Positions 1-5,102 of a DNA stretch of 5,433 nt are shown here, in pieces. This stretch comes from Acidimicrobiaceae bacterium (GTDB lineage: Bacteria > Actinomycetota > Acidimicrobiia > Acidimicrobiales > RAAP-2), in contig JAUTXB010000040.1 in assembly GCA_030838245.1 (NCBI GenBank), positions 1 through 5,433 of the forward strand, written 5' to 3'. A program made the translations under genes and the position numbers. The notes below the pieces were generated by a model. It made no database searches. It was not told the origin of the DNA and saw only the letters and a list, made by a program, of their open reading frames with translations. The first letter of the stretch is position 1. Every line of letters starts with the position of its first letter.

Positions 1-440
1 ACCCCGCTCCGGCCCACCACGGTCCGGTAGACGCTCATCCCCACTTCTCGGACAGCGATGATGGCCACCGGTACCCACCAGATCGTCCCGTTGGCCACCA
101 GGGCGATCAGCGCGCCCAGCACCACCACCTTGTCGGCCAGCGGATCGAGGAACGCACCCGACCGGGTCGTCCCCTGGCGCCGCGCCACCCAACCGTCGAT
201 GCCGTCGGTGAAGGACAGCACGCCCCAGATGACCAAGGTGAACCAGCTCGCCCCCCACAAGATGATCAGGGCGATGAGCAACGGGGTGGCCAGGAGGCGA
301 AGCACGGTGATGCCGTTGGCCGGGGTGATCAACGCCGAGGGGCCGAACGTGTAGGTACGCACCTCTGCCGGCCGGAGCGGAGGTCCCGGGCTCGGGGGAA
401 GCGACGCAGCCGGCGGGTGGGGGAGGGAACTCTCGCTCAT
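1..440 (-). CDS. pgsA: PgsA, CDP-diacylglycerol--glycerol-3-phosphate 3-phosphatidyltransferase (partial, 3' end off window)
   Basis: Membrane enzyme that joins CDP-diacylglycerol and glycerol-3-phosphate to make phosphatidylglycerophosphate, the committed step to phosphatidylglycerol and cardiolipin. The first 146 residues are visible. Residues 39-48 read TPANGITVLR, the usual PgsA opening, followed by a hydrophobic segment (about 49-76). The CDP-alcohol phosphatidyltransferase signature is intact: D79-x2-D82-G83-x2-A86-R87-x7-G95-x3-D99-x3-D103, giving all four metal-binding aspartates. Another hydrophobic segment (about 105-130) precedes R131-E132. The spacing after AR is seven residues, which the family pattern allows. 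The ATG overlaps the rimO stop as ATGA, suggesting translational coupling; no strong Shine-Dalgarno is seen. The first 35 or so residues are Pro/Ser-rich and not conserved-looking, so a later start (GTG at codon 27) is possible. The C-terminal part lies beyond base 1. Confidence 0.93.
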   Translation of the reverse strand, partial: MSESSLPHPPAASLPPSPGPPLRPAEVRTYTFGPSALITPANGITVLRLLATPLLIALIILWGASWFTLVIWGVLSFTDGIDGWVARRQGTTRSGAFLDPLADKVVVLGALIALVANGTIWWVPVAIIAVREVGMSVYRTVVGRSG

Positions 441-1840
441 CGTCGTGCCCCGCTGCCGGCGACGAGGCTGTGGGTAGGGACGTCGAGTCCGGTCGGCTCG
501 GCCACCAAGTCGGGGCCGTCGGCCCCGGTGACCAGCATCTGGACCACGGTTCCCGGCACCAGGTGGTCTGGGACCGACACGATCCCGTCGATCTCGGGCG
601 CCTCCCGGTACGTCCGCCCCTCGCCCACGGTGTCGACCAACACGTTGACGACATCGCCGATGAGCGCGTCCCGACGGCGGGCGGTGATCGAGTCCTGGAG
701 CTCGGCGCACTCCCGCAGGCGCTCGGCCATCAGTTCCTCGGGGACCTTGTCGGAGAGGTCGGCGGCGAAGGTGCCGACCTCCGGGCTGAAGGGGAAGAAC
801 CCCACCCAGTCCAGTTGGGCCTCGCTCAGCCAGGCCAACAGCTCGTCATGGTCGGCCTCGGTCTCGCCCGGGTAGCCGACGATGAACGACGACCGGAACG
901 CGGAAGTGGGCTCGGCCCGGCGGATGTCGGCGATGCGGTCCAAGAACCGCTGGCCCTCCCCCCACCGGCGCATCCGCTTGATCAAGGGACGGGACACGTG
1001 CTGCAACGACAAGTCGAAGTAGGGCACGCCCGTAGCCAGGATGGCATCGATCAGCGAGTCATCCAGGCTGGAGGGGTAGAGGTACAGCAACCTCGTGCGC
1101 TCCACCCGCTCGGCCATGGCCCGCACCAGCTCCACGATGGGGCGGTTGGAGCCGACGGCGGGGCCCCCCGGACGGGGCACCACCGATCCAGAGGAACGGT
1201 CGAGTCCATAAGAGGCCAGATCCTGAGCCACCAACACGACCTCCTGCAGCGTTCCATCCCGGGCCCCGAGCTGGTCGGCTTCAGCCAGGATGGCCTCTGG
1301 CGGTCGGGAGCGCTGCTTGCCCCGGAACGACGGGATGGCGCAGAACCCGCAGTTGCGATCGCAGCCCTCGGCCACCTTGATGTACGCCCACGGGGCGGTG
1401 GCCGGGGGCCGGGGCAGGTTGAGCAGATCGAAAGAGGGCAGTGCGGCCTTTTTGGTCAGGGCCACCGGGATGCCGACCGGCCGATGCTCGAGGGCGACCG
1501 CCCCGGCAGTGACAGGAGGGGCCAACTGCACCCCGAAGGGCGCCACCAGGTCCACCTCAGGGAGGGACTCAGCCAGCTCGTCCCCATAGCGCTCGGCCAT
1601 GCAGCCGGTCACCACCAGGCGGGAGCCCTCCCGGCGGGCGTCGTCCAGCGAGAGGATGGTGTCGATGGACTCTTGTCGCGCTGCCTCGATGAAGGCGCAG
1701 GTATTGACCACCACCAGGTCGGCATCCTCGGGCGAGGCAGCCGGCTGGTAGCCGCCCTCAGCAAGGGTCCCGGACAGCTTTTCCGAGTCGACCTGGTTCT
1801 TTGGGCAGCCCAACGTCTCCAACCAGTAACGCTCAGCCAC
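437..1840 (-). CDS. rimO: RimO, ribosomal protein S12 (Asp) methylthiotransferase
   Basis: Cytosolic radical-SAM enzyme that adds a methylthio group to the conserved aspartate of ribosomal protein S12. Its 467 residues match the usual family length. The N-terminal methylthiotransferase domain (about 1-130) opens with LETLGCPKNQVDSE and supplies three cluster cysteines: C12, C48 (NTCAF) and C80 (TGCMAERYG). The radical-SAM domain has C160-x3-C164-x2-C167 (CDRNCGFCAIPSFRG) and the blocks FDLSLQHVS and FIVGYPGETE. A TRAM domain follows at about 391-450. The LGCPKNQVDSEK and QHVS features fit RimO better than the tRNA-modifying paralogue MiaB. Residues about 214-234 form a Ser/Gly/Pro-rich insertion after QDLASYG. 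The start is GTG: an in-frame TAG lies only four codons upstream and no Met occurs before residue 81. No Shine-Dalgarno is visible, and a TAGATT -10-like hexamer sits six bases before the GTG, so the mRNA is probably leaderless. The stop overlaps the pgsA start by four bases. Confidence 0.96.
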   Translation of the reverse strand: MAERYWLETLGCPKNQVDSEKLSGTLAEGGYQPAASPEDADLVVVNTCAFIEAARQESIDTILSLDDARREGSRLVVTGCMAERYGDELAESLPEVDLVAPFGVQLAPPVTAGAVALEHRPVGIPVALTKKAALPSFDLLNLPRPPATAPWAYIKVAEGCDRNCGFCAIPSFRGKQRSRPPEAILAEADQLGARDGTLQEVVLVAQDLASYGLDRSSGSVVPRPGGPAVGSNRPIVELVRAMAERVERTRLLYLYPSSLDDSLIDAILATGVPYFDLSLQHVSRPLIKRMRRWGEGQRFLDRIADIRRAEPTSAFRSSFIVGYPGETEADHDELLAWLSEAQLDWVGFFPFSPEVGTFAADLSDKVPEELMAERLRECAELQDSITARRRDALIGDVVNVLVDTVGEGRTYREAPEIDGIVSVPDHLVPGTVVQMLVTGADGPDLVAEPTGLDVPTHSLVAGSGARR

Positions 1841-1846
1841 CAGGAC

Positions 1847-1852
1847 AATCTA
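1847..1852 (-). promoter_or_regulatory. Putative -10 element of rimO (leaderless start)
   Basis: On the minus strand TAGATT (a TANNNT -10 match) is followed by the six bases GTCCTG and then the rimO GTG. Transcription initiating about seven bases after the hexamer would begin at the start codon itself. No clear -35 box is seen, which is common for actinobacterial promoters. The call rests on spacing and the lack of a ribosome-binding site. Confidence 0.5.
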
Positions 1853-1951
1853 CCCGGGACCTGAGGCCATCCCTACGGCACGTCATGGCCGACCCCTGCC
1901 CACGGGAAGTGGACGCCCGGCTGGTTGCGGGATCCGGCCCATGAGCCTGAG

Positions 1952-2040
1952 CGGAGAGGGAGGGATTTGAACCCTCGGACCCAGTTACCCAGGTCAACTC
2001 ATTAGCAGTGAGTCCGATTCGGCCGCTCTCGCACCTCTCC
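1952..2040 (-). tRNA. tRNA-Ser, anticodon GCU
   Basis: The minus strand folds as a class II tRNA of 89 nt. The acceptor arm GGAGAGG (2034-2040) pairs with CCTCTCC (1953-1959), with discriminator G at 1952. The anticodon stem ACTCA/TGAGT encloses loop CTGCTAA, with anticodon GCT at 2004-2006, so it reads AGC/AGU serine codons. A long variable arm typical of serine tRNAs follows, then a T-arm with GGTTCAAATCC. The CCA end is not encoded; the bases after the discriminator are CTC. It lies 111 bp upstream of rimO on the same strand, and rimO appears to have its own promoter. Confidence 0.97.
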
Positions 2041-2052
2041 GTGCTCGGTTGT

Positions 2053-2061
2053 CCTATAAAT
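2053..2061 (-). promoter_or_regulatory. Possible -10 region of tRNA-Ser promoter
   Basis: An AT-rich patch (TTTATAGG on the minus strand) lies 13-20 bases upstream of the mature tRNA 5' end, in an otherwise GC-rich region. That position suits a -10 box with a short 5' leader. A TTGTCT sequence further upstream could be a -35, but its spacing of about 20 bases or more is too long. The same patch reads TATAAA on the plus strand and could equally serve the divergent gene starting at 2159. Confidence 0.3.
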
Positions 2062-2147
2062 GGCCCCAATTCCCACTGATGGAGACAAGGGCCAAGACAT
2101 CGAGACGACCTAAGGGTACTGGATCGGTTCGGCAACGAAAGACGGAC

Positions 2148-2153
2148 GAGGAA
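2148..2153 (+). promoter_or_regulatory. Ribosome-binding site of the DinB-like gene
   Basis: GAGGAA lies five bases before the ATG at 2159. This is a good Shine-Dalgarno match at a normal distance and fixes the start of the downstream gene. Confidence 0.65.
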
Positions 2154-2158
2154 CCGCT

Positions 2159-2662
2159 ATGCCAGAAGACGTCAGCAACCAATCACGGGTACGGCCCACG
2201 TATGTTCGTGAGGAACGAGAGCTACTGGATCGCTGGTTGGAGTTCCATCGGGCCACACTGAGAGCCAAGTGCGAAGGGCTGACCGACCGGCAACGCAAGG
2301 ATCGGCCGGTCGCCTCGTCGGAGCTGTCGCTTCATGGACTCGTGCGCCACTTGGCCGAAACCGAACGAAACTGGTTCCAGCGGATACTGGGTCGCGATCT
2401 CGATCGCCAGCCGATCTGGCCGGGGGGGGCTCTCGTGCCGATCGATGAAGCCGACTGGGAGGACGATCTCGATGCATGGCGCGCAGAATGCGGCGCCAGT
2501 CGTCGAGCCGCTGAAAGTCACAGCCTGGACGACTACGGCATGTGGCGAGACAAACAGGTCTCATTGCGATCGATCTACCTTCACATGATCCAGGAGTACG
2601 CCCGGCACAATGGACATGCCGACTTCATCCGCGAGCTCGAGGATGGCGCGGTAGGGCTGTGA
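2159..2662 (+). CDS. DinB-superfamily (DUF664-like) protein
   Basis: Small soluble 167-residue protein, the usual length for DinB/DUF664 four-helix-bundle proteins. Relatives in actinobacteria include thiol- (mycothiol-) dependent transferases and many members of unknown role. Recognisable parts are an N-terminal amphipathic helix with EERELLDRWLEFHRATL (about 18-34), the block LSLHGLVRHLAETERNWF (about 57-73), the Asp-rich stretch W100-EDDLDAW, and the C-terminal block L141-HMIQEYARHNGHADFIREL. H64, H150 and H153 are the likeliest metal ligands, by analogy with the family's histidine triad; the exact set is inferred. A Shine-Dalgarno GAGGAA lies five bases before the ATG. The gene stands alone, divergent from tRNA-Ser and convergent with the minus-strand P450 region, so the neighbourhood gives no functional hint. 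The family assignment is good; the reaction is unknown. Confidence 0.85.
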   Translation: MPEDVSNQSRVRPTYVREERELLDRWLEFHRATLRAKCEGLTDRQRKDRPVASSELSLHGLVRHLAETERNWFQRILGRDLDRQPIWPGGALVPIDEADWEDDLDAWRAECGASRRAAESHSLDDYGMWRDKQVSLRSIYLHMIQEYARHNGHADFIRELEDGAVGL

Positions 2663-2663
2663 C

Positions 2664-2680
2664 CCGCCGAGCTATGGCGG
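2664..2680. terminator. Weak hairpin after the DinB-like gene
   Basis: CCGCC (2664-2668) and GGCGG (2676-2680) can pair around a seven-base loop directly after the stop codon. The stem is only five base pairs and no T-run follows, so a terminator role is tentative. Confidence 0.25.
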
Positions 2681-2718
2681 AGGCCCGGCCGACAGGGCGC
2701 TGAAAGGGGTCAGCAAAA

Positions 2719-2838
2719 TCAGGCTGGCTGCCGGCGCTTGCGAAGGAAGCTCACGAACTCGACGCCCTCTCGCAAGCGCCGCTTCATGACGTCGCTGTCG
2801 CGGAGCATCTCCGCCGAGATCTCGGCGATCTTGACGCC
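2719..2838 (-). pseudogene. 3' remnant of an unidentified gene downstream of the P450 gene
   Basis: A minus-strand frame of 39 codons plus TGA begins right after an in-frame TGA at 2839-2841, 14 bases past the P450 stop. It reads GVKIAEISAEMLRDSDVMK (residues 1-19) and ends VEFVSFLRKRRQPA. In 36 of 39 codons the third base is G or C, against 16 of 39 at the second position, which is the signature of translated sequence in a high-GC genome. The first possible ATG (2806-2808, codon 11) has GGAG touching it, too close for a ribosome-binding site. A truncated gene end is therefore likelier than a complete 29-residue gene. The sequence is charged and helical-looking; I do not recognise its family. 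It could also be a real short gene translated by coupling to the P450. Confidence 0.4.
2732..2781. repeat. Perfect 12-bp inverted repeat with 26-bp spacer
   Basis: CGGCGCTTGCGA (2732-2743) is the exact reverse complement of TCGCAAGCGCCG (2770-2781). The resulting RNA stem would be very stable on either strand, though the 26-base loop is long and no T-run follows. It lies inside the coding-like remnant, where the arms encode the Arg-rich RRLR and RKRR, and downstream of the P450 stop. It may end P450 transcription or block read-through between the convergent genes. Confidence 0.55.
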
Positions 2839-2852
2839 TCAACCAGCCGTCC

Positions 2853-4052
2853 TCAATGGCCGGTGATCCGCACCGGGAGGTCAACGGGACCGTTCCCCCA
2901 GAACACGGGCGTCTTGCGCCACTGCCACCCGTCTTCCACCTCGAGGGTGTCCACCCGGTCGAGCATGGTCTCCAACACCACCTTCGCCTCGAGCCGGGCC
3001 AGTGCCGAACCGGGGCACACGTGGGAGCCGCCGCCGAAGGCGACGTGCTCACGCCAGTTCGGCCGGTCGAGCCGGAACTCATCGGGATCGGCGTGCACGG
3101 ACTCGTCCCGATTGGCCGAGGCCAAGCCGAACACGATCTTCTCGCCTTCGCACATCGCCGGGCCGAACGCCGTCGTGTCGGTGGCGACGTTACGTAGGAG
3201 CAGGTGGATCGGGGGCTGGAGGCGCAGTGACTCCTCGACGGCCCGATCGACGAGTGTCCGGTCCGACTTGACGGCGGCAAAGATGTCAGGCCGGGTGGCC
3301 ATCGTGGCCAGCAGGTTGGCGATGAGGTGACGGGTGGTCTCGTTACCGGAGATGATGAGGAACACCAGCTGAGTCCGGATCTCCACATCTGACAGGTTCC
3401 TCCCCTCGACCTCGGTGGTCAGGAGGCGGGTGAGGAAGTCGTCAGGTGGGGTGGCGTCCTCCCGACGGGCGGCGACGAGGGCATCGACGTAGGCGGTGAA
3501 CTCTGGGTGGGCGCCGGCCAGCCCCGCACCCCGCTCGTTGCGGTAGAGGGTGGGATAGGTCCCTTCCACCACTTCGTCGCTCCAGCGCCAGAATTGCTGC
3601 CAGTCATTGCGGGGTACCCCGATCAGGTGGGCGATGACGTTGACCGGGATGACCACCGCGAAGTCGGCCAGCAGGTCGCCCGAACCACGACGGATCATCG
3701 GTTCGAGGTACTCGTCGCACAGGTCGCGGATGAACGGTTCGATGCGCATCGCCTTGTGGTAGGCGACGCTGGCGTTGATGATCTTTCGTACCCGACTGTG
3801 GCGGGGCTCGGCTATCTCGTTGATGAACTGCTCGTCGTCGGGCACCTCGACGCCGGGGGCGCGGAAGCTGGCCACGAACGTGTCCACCTGGCGAACTGCG
3901 TCGAGTACCTCGGCCTGCCTCGACAAGTACCACCCGACGGGGATGCGAGCTACCGGGCACTCCCTGCGCATCGTCCGGAGCTGCTCGTAGGGGACCTGGT
4001 CCTCGGCCCGGAAGGGGTCGAGCTCGATGTCGACCCGATCGTTCACTGCCAT
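2853..4052 (-). CDS. Cytochrome P450
   Basis: Soluble class I-type bacterial haem monooxygenase of about 400 residues, the normal length. Such enzymes insert one oxygen atom from O2 into a hydrophobic substrate using electrons from a ferredoxin and its reductase. Positions here count from the upstream GTG at 4055. Seen are the C-helix motif E83-PRHSRVR, the I-helix oxygen-activation motif S236-GNETT with the acid-alcohol pair E239/T240, the K-helix ExxR at E275-R278, FRLDRP (327-332) in the meander region, and the haem loop F340-GGGSHVCPG with C347 as iron ligand. No signal peptide or membrane anchor is visible. GTG at 4055 and ATG at 4052 are adjacent; GGAGGGA upstream suits either, and ATG is chosen. 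The gene is divergent from a TetR-type regulator, which probably controls it. No ferredoxin gene is adjacent. Substrate and CYP family cannot be assigned by eye. Confidence 0.95.
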   Translation of the reverse strand: MAVNDRVDIELDPFRAEDQVPYEQLRTMRRECPVARIPVGWYLSRQAEVLDAVRQVDTFVASFRAPGVEVPDDEQFINEIAEPRHSRVRKIINASVAYHKAMRIEPFIRDLCDEYLEPMIRRGSGDLLADFAVVIPVNVIAHLIGVPRNDWQQFWRWSDEVVEGTYPTLYRNERGAGLAGAHPEFTAYVDALVAARREDATPPDDFLTRLLTTEVEGRNLSDVEIRTQLVFLIISGNETTRHLIANLLATMATRPDIFAAVKSDRTLVDRAVEESLRLQPPIHLLLRNVATDTTAFGPAMCEGEKIVFGLASANRDESVHADPDEFRLDRPNWREHVAFGGGSHVCPGSALARLEAKVVLETMLDRVDTLEVEDGWQWRKTPVFWGNGPVDLPVRITGH

Positions 4053-4060
4053 CACAACGC

Positions 4061-4067
4061 TCCCTCC
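4061..4067 (-). promoter_or_regulatory. Ribosome-binding site of the P450 gene
   Basis: On the minus strand GGAGGGA has its GGAGG core seven bases before the GTG at 4055 and ten before the ATG at 4052. It supports a start here but does not decide between the two codons. Confidence 0.65.
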
Positions 4068-4078
4068 GACCGCCCCTG

Positions 4079-4116
4079 CCCTATCGATCGATAGGTTAGC
4101 CTAACGGTTGATAGGG
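4079..4116. promoter_or_regulatory. Candidate TetR operator / divergent promoter region
   Basis: The 90-bp gap between the divergent P450 and TetR genes contains three nested symmetries. CCTATCGATCGATAGG (4080-4095) is a perfect 16-bp palindrome. GTTAGCCTAAC (4095-4105) is a palindrome around a central C. CCCTATC (4079-4085) pairs with GATAGGG (4110-4116) as outer arms. GATAGG occurs at 4090 and 4110, exactly 20 bp (about two helical turns) apart, and inverted at 4080. TANNNT-type -10 candidates overlap here on both strands: TAGCCT at 4097-4102 (plus) and TAGGCT at 4098-4103 (minus). A dimeric TetR-family repressor bound here could block both promoters; the match of protein to site is inferred from position. 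Confidence 0.7.
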
Positions 4117-4142
4117 AACCAGCGCCACATGATCGGACAGCC

Positions 4143-4769
4143 ATGGAAGAGACAGCCCAGCGGCAGACCTCACGATGGCACCCCGACGGGGCCCGACGCG
4201 ACGTCGTGGCCAAGCGCGCTGCACGTCTGTTCGCAGAGCGCGGCTACCACGGCGCGTCGCTTCGCGACATCGCCGCCGCCAGCGGGATCCGGAGCCCGAC
4301 CCTCTACAGCCACTACCCGTCGAAGCTGAGCATCTTCGTGGAGGTCGTCAACCGGTACTTCGACGCGTTCCTTCCCCGGCTGCGAGAGGCCGCCGATGGC
4401 GAGGGCAGTGCGGCCCAGCGAGTCGGCGCCATGCTGGCGACGTCAGTCGAGGTGGGAGTGGAGTGGCGTGACGAGTTCCTGGCCACGTCGAACAACTGGG
4501 AGTGGGTCCGCTCCACCCCCGAGTTGACCGTGCTGATCGACCGCCGAGACGAGGCCTTCGGGCTGTGGCGATCGGTGTTGGCCGACGGCGCGGCCGATGG
4601 ATCCTTGCGTCACGTCGACCCGTTCCAGACGTTGTGGATCATCTCCAGCGCGATCACCGGGATGGTCGACCAACGGTACGGGGCCACCGCCGAGGAGACC
4701 GGCGCACCCCCGACCGGCACCCTCGTCGACATCCTGCTCGGGGGACTGGCCACCCGCGATCCCCGGTGA
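4143..4769 (+). CDS. TetR/AcrR-family transcriptional regulator
   Basis: One-component DNA-binding regulator of 208 residues, typical for the family. The N-terminal helix-turn-helix domain spans about 17-65: VVAKRAARLFAERGYHG (21-37) leads into S39-LRDIAAASGIRSPTLYSHYPSK, where SPTLYSHYPSK is the recognition helix and the characteristic YxHYxSK turn. The C-terminal ligand-binding and dimerisation region (about 70-208) is helical and Trp-rich (WRDEFL, NNWEWV, FQTLWIISSAITGMVDQRYG), which suits a hydrophobic ligand. No strong Shine-Dalgarno precedes the ATG; only a GGACAG-like stretch is present. Its divergent arrangement with the P450 and the palindromes between them suggest that it represses both genes until the P450 substrate or a derivative binds it. 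The ligand is unknown. Confidence 0.93.
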   Translation: MEETAQRQTSRWHPDGARRDVVAKRAARLFAERGYHGASLRDIAAASGIRSPTLYSHYPSKLSIFVEVVNRYFDAFLPRLREAADGEGSAAQRVGAMLATSVEVGVEWRDEFLATSNNWEWVRSTPELTVLIDRRDEAFGLWRSVLADGAADGSLRHVDPFQTLWIISSAITGMVDQRYGATAEETGAPPTGTLVDILLGGLATRDPR

Positions 4770-5102
4770 CCGGTTCCCCGGCGCGCCCTCCCATCGGCTC
4801 TTCAGATGAGAGGTCCTCCAGGAAGGCGGTTCACGGGCCAGCATCCCCGTCCCGAACGAGCTTCTGGACCAAGATTAGGTATGACGAAGCCCCGCGATGG
4901 AGGTCGGAGGGCTTTCGTCATCCCCGTGTTGTGACTGACAACCGAGGTACGTTTGAGCGTACCCGGACGCGGGGCGAGATAAACCGCACGGGCGACCGCG
5001 GGGCGGCGGAAGGCCCAAAGGTGTCGGTCGGTGAAACGTCGCCGGCGCCGGGCGAGACCGGCACCGGTCGACGCTTCCCAATTGCTTTAATCCTGGTGGT
5101 GG
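4770..5102. other. Intergenic region between convergent TetR and enoyl-CoA hydratase genes
   Basis: This 333-bp stretch has no convincing gene: open frames across it lack starts, ribosome-binding sites and recognisable sequence. It contains a probable bidirectional terminator at 4881-4921 (listed separately). There are small perfect hairpins at 4928-4942 (GTTGT/ACAAC, five-base loop) and 4946-4963 (GGTACG/CGTACC, six-base loop), a CCGGCGCCGG palindrome at 5042-5051, and GACCGG/CCGGTC at 5056-5069. The last two lie downstream of the hydratase stop and could help end that transcript. A small RNA cannot be excluded, but nothing matches RNase P RNA, tmRNA or SRP RNA. Confidence 0.5.
4881..4921. 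terminator. Probable bidirectional terminator hairpin
   Basis: ATGACGAAGCCC (4881-4892) pairs with GGGCTTTCGTCAT (4909-4921) as a 12-bp stem with one bulged base and a 16-base loop. The ACGAAGCCC/GGGCTTTCGT form resembles common intrinsic terminators. It sits 112 bp after the TetR stop and 182 bp beyond the convergent hydratase stop. No T-run follows on either strand, so termination strength is uncertain. Confidence 0.6.

Noticed and set aside
82..192. PgsA signature one residue shorter (AR-x7-G) than in E. coli
   Set aside because: The CDP-alcohol phosphatidyltransferase pattern allows seven or eight residues here and all four aspartates are present, so it is normal variation.
470..1864. 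Long plus-strand open frame (464 codons) opposite rimO
   Set aside because: It is antisense to a clearly identified rimO. Its translation is His/Gln/Gly/Arg-rich with no family features, a usual by-product of high-GC codon bias on the other strand.
1952..2040. tRNA-Ser as an integration site for a mobile element
   Set aside because: No integrase gene and no direct repeat of the tRNA 3' end are seen on either side; the flanks are housekeeping and ordinary genes.
1833..2135. Minus-strand open frame of 100 codons across tRNA-Ser
   Set aside because: It covers the whole tRNA gene and overlaps the rimO start; tRNA structure explains the conserved bases.
2812..2827. Perfect 16-bp palindrome CGCCGAGATCTCGGCG
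   Set aside because: It lies within the coding-like remnant, where the repeated Ala-Glu codons (AEISAE) largely produce the symmetry. No promoter is nearby, so an operator is not supported.
2672..3388. Minus-strand open frame of 238 codons overlapping the P450 3' half
   Set aside because: It is the P450 sequence read in another frame; the low-complexity Ser/Arg/Pro translation carries no domain, while the P450 frame has every motif.
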